This document shows, one piece after another, positions 15,977 through 23,160 of a stretch of 64,000 bases of DNA (position 1 is the stretch's first letter; each line of letters opens with the position of its first letter). Origin of the DNA: an uncultured Eubacterium sp. (GTDB lineage: Bacteria > Bacillota > Clostridia > Oscillospirales > Acutalibacteraceae); contig CALWHV010000007.1 in assembly GCA_944380545.1 (NCBI GenBank), positions 328,116 to 392,115 on the forward strand, read 5' to 3'. A model generated the notes under the pieces. The model searched no databases. It saw only the letters and a list, made by a program, of their open reading frames with translations, and was not told where the DNA came from. The position numbers and the translations under genes were made by a program.

Positions 15977-17149
15977 TTAAGCGATCTCAAGCAGCTTTTG
16001 GCTGACTCGCGACTGTACCTCCAGATAATATGCCGCCTCGGCGGTGGTGAGGCTTCCGTCGTCCAGCTCCTTAAAATCCTCGGCATACTGCGAATATTTG
16101 CTCATCATATCCGCATAATCGCTTAAGAGGCTGAGATCGCTGCCGTCCGACTCCTTATACTTTTTCATAAAATCAACATAATCGTTCATAAATTCCTCAT
16201 AGCTGTCTACCGCGGCCTTGAAATCCGGGTCTATATCCGTCTGACTGCCGGAATCGTCGCTCTGCTCGGGAGCCGCCTCCTCAGCAGGCTCGCTTTCCTC
16301 ACCGGCGGGCGCGCTTTGTGCTTCCTCCGGCGCGCTGATTTTGATGCTCATCGTGTTGAAGCCGATATACTCAACCGTAAGGCTCCAGCCGTCTGCATTT
16401 TTCGCGCTGTAAGAGCCGTCGTCCTTGGTGTAGTCCGCGTCAAAGCCCTTTTCGGCGCAGGCGGAGACATAGGCGTTGAAATCCCCGATCGGGGTGTTTG
16501 CGATGTACGCGGTGAAGCCGCTTGCGCTTTCATTCTCTATTTTGCCGACGAGCGATTTCGGAACGGGCAGCAGACCGCCCGCCTCGCCGCCCGGCCAGGC
16601 GATATCCGAAAATTCCATAGGCGCGTCAAGATTTATCGAAAGCTCCTGCGAGCTTTCGGAATAATACAGCTTCAGCTTGTTTCCGGCTTCGTTGAACGCC
16701 TCAAACGACGAATACTCGGCTTCCTCGTCTATCGTAAAGCCCTTTTCCCTGCATTCGTCAAGATAGGCGTTATACTCGCTTTCTGACACCTTGATTATAT
16801 CGAGCCAAAGCTTTTCCGCCGAATTTTCGCGGATTTCGCCCTTATTGTTCGGCGGCTCGGGCAAAAGCTCGCCCATCACCATCTCGGACCATACTATCTT
16901 TTCGCCGACGCCGACCGCGCTTGTAACGGAAATGATTATCGTCAGCGCCGCGATTATCACCAAGATGATGAACCACGCCCGCTTGTAGACGGGCTTTTTC
17001 TTCTTTTTATACTCCGTTACCGCAGGGCCGTACTGCGCCGGCTGCTGAGGCTGCTGCGGCTGCTGGGGCTGCTGCGGCTGAGCCGCCTGAGCTCCGCAGT
17101 TCGGGCATACCGCGCCCTCAAATTCCGTTTGGCATTTACTGCATTTCAT
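15977..17149 (-). CDS. Zinc-ribbon membrane protein, DUF6591-like
   Basis: A 390-residue protein. It starts with a zinc ribbon (CSKC at residues 3-6, CPNC at 15-18), then a low-complexity tract of QPQ repeats, a basic KKKKKP stretch and one membrane span (AWFIILVIIAALTIIISV, ~residues 58-78). The outside part has two similar ~80-residue repeats (each with YNAYLDECREKGF / FNAYVSACAEKGF), an acidic Ala/Glu/Ser linker, and a C-terminal helical domain with FMKKYKES and LLSDYADMM typical of the DUF6591 family. Topology: ribbon inside, sensor-like repeats outside. Role unknown; the architecture resembles envelope sensor or adaptor proteins. Confidence 0.8.
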   Translation of the reverse strand: MKCSKCQTEFEGAVCPNCGAQAAQPQQPQQPQQPQQPAQYGPAVTEYKKKKKPVYKRAWFIILVIIAALTIIISVTSAVGVGEKIVWSEMVMGELLPEPPNNKGEIRENSAEKLWLDIIKVSESEYNAYLDECREKGFTIDEEAEYSSFEAFNEAGNKLKLYYSESSQELSINLDAPMEFSDIAWPGGEAGGLLPVPKSLVGKIENESASGFTAYIANTPIGDFNAYVSACAEKGFDADYTKDDGSYSAKNADGWSLTVEYIGFNTMSIKISAPEEAQSAPAGEESEPAEEAAPEQSDDSGSQTDIDPDFKAAVDSYEEFMNDYVDFMKKYKESDGSDLSLLSDYADMMSKYSQYAEDFKELDDGSLTTAEAAYYLEVQSRVSQKLLEIA

Positions 17150-17184
17150 AAAAAATCTCCTTCATATCAAAAGTTTTTTCACCT

Positions 17185-17209
17185 GCGCCCCCGCTTTTTG
17201 CGGGGGCGC
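17185..17209. promoter_or_regulatory. GC hairpin between the Mor-like and zinc-ribbon genes
   Basis: GCGCCCCCGC pairs with GCGGGGGCGC around a six-base loop. No T tract follows on either strand, so attenuation or RNA processing is as likely as termination. Confidence 0.5.
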
Positions 17210-17235
17210 GTGCCCGCGCGTTTAAATCGGCAGTA

Positions 17236-17532
17236 TCACCTCTTTTCTCTTTTTTCGCCGTTAATGATGTTTCTTACCCATTTTTCACTGTAGCCGTATT
17301 TTGTGGCAAGCTGCTTTACATTGCCGCCGTCATATTCGCGGATCACCTGCTCTCGTATAAAATCGGATGTGAAAAAGTTGACCGGAAAATTGAGCTGCTG
17401 TCCGCGAAACGCCGTGTGCATGGTAAGCGCCGCCTCAACGCCGAGCAGATTGGCGATCTCGGCGTACACGCCGTTAAGGTATTCGCACTCAATATCTTTC
17501 GGATCCATCTCAGTAAAAACCTCTTTCATCAC
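17236..17532 (-). CDS. Mor-type transcription activator family protein
   Basis: A 98-residue protein similar to the short chromosomal relatives of phage Mu Mor/C activators. The N-terminal half is a dimerisation-like helix set (YAEIANLLGVEAALTM with the FRGQQLNFP turn) and the C-terminal half a helix-turn-helix (VKQLATKYGYSEKWVRNIING). It reads in the same direction as the DUF6591-like gene 86 bases downstream, which it may control. An AAAGGAG ribosome site precedes the start. The in-frame GTG/ATG pair at the start leaves one residue ambiguity. Confidence 0.75.
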   Translation of the reverse strand: MMKEVFTEMDPKDIECEYLNGVYAEIANLLGVEAALTMHTAFRGQQLNFPVNFFTSDFIREQVIREYDGGNVKQLATKYGYSEKWVRNIINGEKREKR

Positions 17533-17720
17533 TTGCTCCTTTCTATTATGATTTATCCTTACGGACTTGTATAGAGCGTGAGTTCGCGGAACACGGCGCG
17601 GGAAGTGTTCATTGAAGATTTCTCACTCTCAAAACAGCCCTTGTTTTTTTCGCGAGAAAGGAGCAAGCGGGCTGTTCGTTAAAGGCCTTGTTTTTTTCGC
17701 GGGGGAGGTTTTTAAAATTT
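17533..17720. other. Gap between the Mor-like gene and the suf promoter
   Basis: No gene seen. It contains a direct repeat of CTTGTTTTTTTCGCG (near 17639 and 17686) and an inverted pair AACAGCCC / GGGCTGTT around the first copy. The Mor-like gene promoter presumably lies here but no clear boxes were found. Confidence 0.4.
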
Positions 17721-17737
17721 TGTTTAGCTGCTAAACA
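17721..17737. promoter_or_regulatory. Perfect 17-bp palindromic operator upstream of suf promoter
   Basis: TGTTTAGC-T-GCTAAACA is a perfect inverted repeat ending 4 bases before the -35 box, in the size range of MarR-family operators. Confidence 0.65.
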
Positions 17738-17741
17738 ATGC

Positions 17742-17770
17742 TTGACAAGCGCGCATGCGCGCGATATAAT
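17742..17770 (+). promoter_or_regulatory. suf operon promoter with embedded palindromes
   Basis: TTGACA (17742-17747) and TATAAT (17765-17770), 17-base spacer, both perfect. The -35 box lies inside the palindrome GCTTGACAAGC (17740-17750), and the spacer is filled by the 14-base palindrome GCGCGCATGCGCGC (17749-17762). Any protein bound here would block RNA polymerase. Confidence 0.85.
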
Positions 17771-17796
17771 ATGAAAACAAAAAGGAGGGGCGCGGT

Positions 17797-18306
17797 ATGC
17801 AGTGCGGAATATCACAATGCTTTTTTGATATGCTGGGCGAGATATTTGCCGGCCGGAGGCAGCCTGTGGACTGCGCAGGGCAGAGCCTGCACCGCTCGGA
17901 GCTTAGGCTGATGCAGCTTATAGGCGAAGCGCCGCAGCTGAATGTGAGCGAGCTTTCCGAAAGGGCGGGCGTGACCAAAAGCGCCGTTACGCAGATGAGC
18001 GGCAAGCTTTGCGAAAAAGGACTTATAGATGCGCGCAAAAACCCCCATAATAAAAAAGAGAAATATTTTTGCCTTACACAAAGCGGCAGAAGCGCGCTTG
18101 ACGCCTATGAAAACGCCAACCGCCGCGCCGCCGCCGGAATGAGGGAATATCTGTGCGCGCTGAGCGCGGATGAAAAAAAGACGATAATGGATTTTATGAA
18201 AACGGCGCGGGAATATATGCCGTCTTTCAGCTTCAGCTGCCGCTGCGAGGAGGGCGGCGGCGCGAGCTGCCTCAGCGCCGGAGAAGGGAGAAAAAACGAT
18301 GCTTGA
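17797..18306 (+). CDS. Cys-rich MarR-family regulator of the SufCB operon
   Basis: A 169-residue winged-helix regulator: helix-turn-helix VSELSERAGVTKSAVTQM (about residues 49-66) and the wing with ARKNPHNKKEKYF, as in MarR. It is unusually rich in cysteine, with Cys3 and Cys8 at the N terminus, Cys26, and a C-terminal cluster Cys148, Cys150 and Cys158 in the tail after FSFS. Such cysteines could bind a cluster or sense thiols, although this is inference. The gene overlaps sufC by eight bases and lies directly behind a promoter with palindromic sites, so autoregulation of a Fe-S assembly operon is the simplest reading. In most bacteria this role is played by Rrf2/IscR or SufR proteins. Confidence 0.85.
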   Translation: MQCGISQCFFDMLGEIFAGRRQPVDCAGQSLHRSELRLMQLIGEAPQLNVSELSERAGVTKSAVTQMSGKLCEKGLIDARKNPHNKKEKYFCLTQSGRSALDAYENANRRAAAGMREYLCALSADEKKTIMDFMKTAREYMPSFSFSCRCEEGGGASCLSAGEGRKNDA

Positions 18307-19042
18307 GCTTAAAAACATCTCTTTTTGCGTTGACAGCGAAAGCGGCAAGGGTCAAAAGGAGATACTTAAAAACATTGATCTGACGATAGACGAGGACAGC
18401 TTTGTTGTTATAACCGGCCCGAACGGCGGCGGAAAATCCACGCTTGCAAAGATAATTATGGGCATAGAGAAGCCGACCGGCGGCAGCATCATATACAAGG
18501 GGCGCGACATAACCGGCCTTGATATTGACGAGCGCGCAAAGCTCGGCATAGGCTTTGCGTTTCAGCAGCCGGTGCGCTTCAAGGGGCTTACGGTGCGCGA
18601 TCTTCTGAGCCTTGCGGTGAACAGGAGCGTGGACACGCACGAGCTTTGCGGCTATCTTTCAGAGGTGGGGCTGTGCGCGGCGGACTATATAAACCGCGAG
18701 ATAAACGCCAGCCTTTCCGGCGGCGAGCTCAAAAGGATAGAGATAGCCACGCTTATGGCGCGCGGCGTTGAATTTTCGCTGTTTGACGAGCCGGAGGCGG
18801 GCATAGACCTGTGGAGCTTCAACAACCTGATAGCCGTTTTTGAAAAGCTGCGCGACGCAAAGCACGGCGCGGTGGTTATAATCAGCCATCAGGAGAGGAT
18901 ACTTGAGATAGCGGACAAGCTTGTTGTTATCTCCGGCGGCGAAAAGACCGCGGAGGGAAGCCGCGGCGAGATACTGCCGCAGCTGCTGTGCGATTCAAGC
19001 GCGTGCAGATTTTACAAGGCAAGGAGGAGCGGCGATGAATGA
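18299..19042 (+). CDS. sufC: SufC-type ABC ATPase for Fe-S cluster assembly
   Basis: A 247-residue ABC ATPase. Motifs: Walker A GPNGGGKSTLAK, Q-loop in FAFQQPVRF, signature LSGGELKRIEI, Walker B FSLFDEPEAGIDL and switch histidine in IISHQ. The sequence E-A-G-I-D-L after Walker B is characteristic of SufC, which pairs with SufB/D rather than with a transporter. The start overlaps the regulator by eight bases behind GAAGGGAG. Together with the next gene it forms the two-component scaffold ATPase of the minimal SUF (SMS-like) system of anaerobes. Confidence 0.93.
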   Translation: MLELKNISFCVDSESGKGQKEILKNIDLTIDEDSFVVITGPNGGGKSTLAKIIMGIEKPTGGSIIYKGRDITGLDIDERAKLGIGFAFQQPVRFKGLTVRDLLSLAVNRSVDTHELCGYLSEVGLCAADYINREINASLSGGELKRIEIATLMARGVEFSLFDEPEAGIDLWSFNNLIAVFEKLRDAKHGAVVIISHQERILEIADKLVVISGGEKTAEGSRGEILPQLLCDSSACRFYKARRSGDE

Positions 19043-19967
19043 CATAAAAAAAGACCCGATACTGGGCGGGCTGCTGAAAACTATCGCCGGCATTGCGGAC
19101 ACGCCGAAGGGCGCGTTCAACATCCGCCTGAACGGGGCGGGCATAGCGCGTCAGAGCACTGAAAATGTTGAGATAATCCCCAAGCCGCAGGGCAAGGGCA
19201 TAGAGATATATGTTAAGCCGGGCACGGCGGGCGAGACGGTGCATATCCCCGTTGTGGTTGAAGCGAGCGGCTTTCAGGACATCGTTTACAACGATTTTTA
19301 CATCGGCGCGGGCGCGGATGTGGATATAATAGCCGGCTGCGGCATCCACAACGACGGCGAGCATCTTTCGCAGCACGACGGCATCCACACCTTTCATATA
19401 GGCGCGGGCGCGCGCGTGCGCTATGTTGAAAAGCATTACGGCGAGGGCGGCGGCAGCGGCGAGCGCGTGCTCAACCCCGTTACCGTGGTGCATATGGACA
19501 AAAACAGCTTTCTTGAGATGGAAACGGTGCAGATAGAGGGCGTTGATTCCACAAAGCGAGTTACGAACGCCGACCTTAAGGAAAACGCGCGCCTTGTGAT
19601 AAAGGAAAAGATAATGACGAGCGGCAAGCAGTTTGCCGTAACGGAATTCACCGTGGAGCTGGACGGCGACGGTTCCGGCGCGGACATAAGCTCGCGCTCC
19701 GTTGCAAAGGGCGAATCGCGGCAGGAATTTTTCTCCGCACTGCACGGAAACGCGCAGTGCAGCGGCCACTCGGAATGTGATTCCATAATTATGGACAGCG
19801 GCTTTGTTAAATCCGTGCCGGAGATCATTGCAAACGATGTTAACGCCTCGCTTATCCACGAGGCGGCGATAGGCAAGATTGCCGGCGAGCAGATAACGAA
19901 GCTGATGACGCTGGGCCTTTCCCGCGAGGACGCCGAAAAGCAGATAATCAAGGGATTTTTAAAATAA
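19035..19967 (+). CDS. sufB: SufB/SufD-family scaffold protein, short form
   Basis: A 310-residue SufBD protein, shorter than classical SufB (~470-490) and lacking most of the N-terminal region. The beta-helix core and the conserved C terminus are clear: SGHSECDSIIMD, then NASLIHEAAIGKIAGEQ and a terminal SREDAEKQIIKGFLK, matching the SufB end with its EHEA-like and RGL-like motifs. The cysteines in QCSGHSECD are candidates for cluster ligation. Start at 19035 overlaps sufC by eight bases, with AAGGAGGAG as ribosome site. No sufS, sufU or sufD gene is present, consistent with the reduced two-gene systems of strict anaerobes. Confidence 0.9.
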   Translation: MNDIKKDPILGGLLKTIAGIADTPKGAFNIRLNGAGIARQSTENVEIIPKPQGKGIEIYVKPGTAGETVHIPVVVEASGFQDIVYNDFYIGAGADVDIIAGCGIHNDGEHLSQHDGIHTFHIGAGARVRYVEKHYGEGGGSGERVLNPVTVVHMDKNSFLEMETVQIEGVDSTKRVTNADLKENARLVIKEKIMTSGKQFAVTEFTVELDGDGSGADISSRSVAKGESRQEFFSALHGNAQCSGHSECDSIIMDSGFVKSVPEIIANDVNASLIHEAAIGKIAGEQITKLMTLGLSREDAEKQIIKGFLK

Positions 19968-19976
19968 GCAAAACAA

Positions 19977-20014
19977 AAAAGCCATCCACACTTTTGATGT
20001 GTGAATGGCTTTTA
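19977..20014 (+). terminator. suf operon terminator
   Basis: AAAAGCCAT-c-CACAC pairs with GTGTG-a-ATGGCTTTT, one mismatch, followed by T-rich sequence. Confidence 0.8.
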
Positions 20015-20039
20015 TCTTTAAAAACTGTTTGATTTTAAG

Positions 20040-20490
20040 CGGCGAACGCAGTTGTATCATATTCGGCGAGCGAACGAAATGGTATGAACAATCGGGGTTC
20101 CCGAAAAGCGTTAGCTCCAACAACCGCGCGTAGGGGCGGCTATCAGCCGCCCGCATAACAACCCCTCAGTCAGCTTCGCTGACAGCTCCCCTTACACAGG
20201 GGAGCCTTGAGCAATCGCCGAAATTACGGCTTTTAGCTGTCTCATCGGGGTCCCCGAAAAGCGCAAGCCCAACAACCACGCGTAGGGGCTGCTATCAGCA
20301 GCCCGCAAGGAGCGATCAATCGCTGAAACGACGCTTTTTAGCGGTCCGCAGGTTGCGGACCCTACGCGGGGTTTGGTAAAACAACATTATTTTTTATTCG
20401 GCGGTTGTGAGCGCAATGGTATGAATTTCGACGAAGCGGACCCTACGCGGTGTTTAGTAAAACAGCGAGGTTTGGTGAAACAACATTATT
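20040..20490. repeat. Composite dispersed repeat A, copy 1
   Basis: Non-coding mosaic between the convergent sufB and trmB genes. It contains blocks seen again elsewhere in this window: CGTAGGGGCGGCTATCAGCC type palindromes, a CTCAGTCAGCTTCGCTGACAG block, GGGTCCCCGAAAAGCG, GGTCCGCAGGTTGCGGACC, and the tail AATGGTATGAATTTCGACGA. Two tandem partial units are present. Confidence 0.8.
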
Positions 20491-20492
20491 TT

Positions 20493-21164
20493 TTAATCGG
20501 CTCGGCGAGCCTCAAGCCGGTAGATGGGGCAGCCCATTGATGAAAAGCGCGCCTCATATTCCGTAACTATATTATCCGGCTCTTCAAGCGCGTGCAGGTC
20601 AAGGCTGATATTTGAAAGCAGGAAGCCGCACTGCGAAAGCTGCTCCAGCGAAAATTCAAAGAAGTGCATATTATCCGTTTTCTGCGTGATTGCGGCGCCC
20701 GGCGCCATAAGGCGTTTATATATCTCCAAAAACCGCGGGTGCGTGAGGCGGTGCTTTGCGTATTTTGCCTTTGGAAACGGGCAGCTGAAATTAAGATAGA
20801 TATGCGAAACGCTGCCCGCGGGGATGAACCTTGGCAGATATTCCGCCGCGGTGCACATAAAGCGCAGGTTTTTAAGCCCCGAATCGCGCGCCGTTTCAGC
20901 CGCCTTAACTATTACATTGGGCACCTTTTCAACGGCTATGATATTCAGCTCGGGATGCCTGCGTGCAAATTCGCAGGCGAACGCGCCCTGGCCGCAGCCG
21001 ATCTCCAAAACAAGCGGCGCGCTTCTGCCGAAAACCTTTACCATATCGAACAGCCTGCCGCCCTCTTCAAGCGAAAAATCAAGCACCTGCGTTTGGCAGG
21101 GCAGCAGCAAATCGCCGCATTCCTCAAGCCGGCGCGGCAGATTTTTCTTTCTTCTCATCCTCAT
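20493..21164 (-). CDS. trmB: tRNA (guanine-N7)-methyltransferase
   Basis: A 223-residue class I methyltransferase that makes m7G46 in tRNA variable loops. The SAM-binding motif I is LEIGCGQGAFACEFA, followed by the acidic post-I region NIIAVEKVPN; the TrmB signature YLNFSCPFPKAKYAKHRL is close to the usual NFSDPWPK(x)RH box, with Cys in place of Asp. The last 80 residues match the family's C-terminal part. The Asp-to-Cys change in the catalytic-site motif is seen in the sequence; its effect is not known. The gene lies 13 bases after mnmA on the same strand. Confidence 0.9.
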   Translation of the reverse strand: MRMRRKKNLPRRLEECGDLLLPCQTQVLDFSLEEGGRLFDMVKVFGRSAPLVLEIGCGQGAFACEFARRHPELNIIAVEKVPNVIVKAAETARDSGLKNLRFMCTAAEYLPRFIPAGSVSHIYLNFSCPFPKAKYAKHRLTHPRFLEIYKRLMAPGAAITQKTDNMHFFEFSLEQLSQCGFLLSNISLDLHALEEPDNIVTEYEARFSSMGCPIYRLEARRAD

Positions 21165-21177
21165 AATATATCCTCTT

Positions 21178-22218
21178 TCAAACGATGGTGCCGCCGCCGA
21201 TCAGCGTGTCGCCTCTGTACATAACAAGCGCCTGCCCCGGCGCGGCGGCTCTCTGCGGCTCGTCAAAAACAATCTTGAATGAGCCCTCGCCCGCGTTATA
21301 TACGCTTGCGGGCTGCTCCTTCATATTGTATCTTGTGCGGGCAAGCACGCGCATACCGTCCTCTATCCCTGAAACGGCAACAAGATTGACATCCCGCGCC
21401 GTTACCGTGCGTGAAAAAAGCTCCGCGCCCTCTGAGAGTATCACGCGGTTCGAGGCGGCGTCCTTGCCGCAGACGAAGAGCGGCGCGCCGTGCGAGATGC
21501 CAAGCCCCCTGCGCTGCCCTATCGTATATCGGATTATGCCGCGGTGCGTTCCGAGCTTTTCGCCGGAGACGGAAACGAAATCGCCGGGCGCACAGGTCTT
21601 TCCCGTATGCCGCTCGATAAACGACGCATAATCGCCGTCCGGCACAAAGCAGATGTCCTGGCTCTCCTTTTTTTCCGAAAGCTCAAGCCCCGCCTCTGCC
21701 GCCAGTTCCCTTATCTTGCTCTTGCTCATCCCGCCGAGCGGGAAAACGCAGTGCGAAAGCGTTTCCTGCGAAAGCGAATACAGCACATAGCTTTGGTCCT
21801 TTTTTTCATCGGCGGCTTTTTTTATCTCGTACCTGCCGGTGGATGCGTTGAAGCCGCATCGCGCGTAATGGCCGGTTGCAAGGCAGTCGAACCCCATTGA
21901 GCGCGCCTTTTCAAGCAGCGCGCCGAACTTCAGGTGCCTGTTGCAGCTTATGCAGGGATTGGGAGTGCCGCCCGTTTCATATGTTTTTATGAAATCGGCG
22001 ATAACCCTTTCTTCAAATTGGGTGCAGAAATCAAAAACATAAAATTCGATGCCCAGCCTTTTTGCCGCGGCGGCGGCGTCAAGCTCGTCCTGCCTGTTTG
22101 CCCCGCGCCAAAGGCGCATCATAGCGCCGGCACATTCATAGCCGGCTTTTTTCATTAAAATCGCGGCGGCGCTGCTGTCTACGCCGCCGCTCATTGCAAT
22201 AAGCGCTTTTTTGCCCAT
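21178..22218 (-). CDS. mnmA: tRNA-specific 2-thiouridylase MnmA
   Basis: A 346-residue ATP-pyrophosphatase that thiolates U34 of Lys, Glu and Gln tRNAs. The PP-loop SGGVDSSAAA is at the N terminus, the catalytic first cysteine in NPCISCNRHLKFG, and the second, persulfide-forming cysteine in SQDICFVPDGDY; the C-terminal beta-barrel follows with YTIGQRRGLGIS. One of its substrates is tRNA-Gln, a locus of which is in this window. The gene lies in a minus-strand run with nadA and trmB. Confidence 0.96.
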   Translation of the reverse strand: MGKKALIAMSGGVDSSAAAILMKKAGYECAGAMMRLWRGANRQDELDAAAAAKRLGIEFYVFDFCTQFEERVIADFIKTYETGGTPNPCISCNRHLKFGALLEKARSMGFDCLATGHYARCGFNASTGRYEIKKAADEKKDQSYVLYSLSQETLSHCVFPLGGMSKSKIRELAAEAGLELSEKKESQDICFVPDGDYASFIERHTGKTCAPGDFVSVSGEKLGTHRGIIRYTIGQRRGLGISHGAPLFVCGKDAASNRVILSEGAELFSRTVTARDVNLVAVSGIEDGMRVLARTRYNMKEQPASVYNAGEGSFKIVFDEPQRAAAPGQALVMYRGDTLIGGGTIV

Positions 22219-22230
22219 AGGCTCTCCTTA

Positions 22231-23148
22231 TCAGCCGCCGTATTCAATCATTTTTTCTATGCTTTTAAGCGCGGGCGCGGCAATATCCGGAGCTATATGT
22301 ATCTCCTCGCCCGCAAGCCCGCGGCAGCAAAGCTCTACCTGCGCCAGATCCGTAAGGCGCATATCGGGGCAGATAAGCCCCGCCGAAACGGGGTAAAACC
22401 GCTTTTCCGGCAGCTCAAAGCGCAGATGGGAAACGATGCTGCCCTCAGTTGCGATTATAAATTCCGCAGCAGAGCTTTTGCGCGCAAAATCCATAATTCC
22501 GGCGGTTGAGCCGGTGTAATCGGCAATATCCGTTACTGCGCGCGGACATTCGGGATGCGCCAAAAGCAGCGCGTTAGGGTGCAGCCGCCTTGCCGTTTCC
22601 GCCTGCTGCGCGGTTACGGCGGCGTGGTGCGGGCAGCCGCCCTGCATCAGGATGATGCTTTTATCCGGGCAGTTTTTCTGAACGAACGAGCCGAGGTTGA
22701 CATCCGGCACGAAAATTACTTCCTTTTGGCTGAGCGCGCCCACCACCTTTACGGCGCAGGAGGAGGTTACGCAGACATCGCTGACCGCCTTGAGAGCCGC
22801 CGTGGTGTTTACATACGCCGCCACAGCCGCGTTCGGGTGCAGCCGCCGAAGCTCAAGTATATCCTGCGGCGAAAATTGCTGAGCCATCGGGCAGCCCGCC
22901 TGCGGCTCTGAAAGAATGACGCGCTTTTGAGGCGCAAGCAGCTTCACCATCTCCGCCATAAAGCGCACGCCGCACATAAGCACGGTGGAATTTTCAACGC
23001 TTTTTGCCCTTACGGCAAGGGCGTATGAATCGCCGGTGAAATCCGCCGCCTCGCAGACCTCCCTTGACTGGTAGGAGTGGGCGAGTATGCAGATGTCGTT
23101 TTCCTTTTTAAGGCGCTCTATTTCTTTTAAAAGTGTGCAGATCTCCAT
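22231..23148 (-). CDS. nadA: Quinolinate synthase NadA
   Basis: A 305-residue [4Fe-4S] enzyme joining iminoaspartate and dihydroxyacetone phosphate to form quinolinate in NAD synthesis. The three cluster cysteines are visible in MCGVRFMAEMV, TSSCAVKVV and HPECPRAVTDIAD, and the substrate-contact motifs AAYVNTTA and TEGSIVSHLR are present. nadB and nadC are not linked here, but a salvage pair (pncB and a pncA-like gene) occurs near 58-60 kb, so the organism has both a de novo step and salvage. It uses an ATG at 23148. Confidence 0.95.
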   Translation of the reverse strand: MEICTLLKEIERLKKENDICILAHSYQSREVCEAADFTGDSYALAVRAKSVENSTVLMCGVRFMAEMVKLLAPQKRVILSEPQAGCPMAQQFSPQDILELRRLHPNAAVAAYVNTTAALKAVSDVCVTSSCAVKVVGALSQKEVIFVPDVNLGSFVQKNCPDKSIILMQGGCPHHAAVTAQQAETARRLHPNALLLAHPECPRAVTDIADYTGSTAGIMDFARKSSAAEFIIATEGSIVSHLRFELPEKRFYPVSAGLICPDMRLTDLAQVELCCRGLAGEEIHIAPDIAAPALKSIEKMIEYGG

Positions 23149-23160
23149 ATTATCAGCCCT

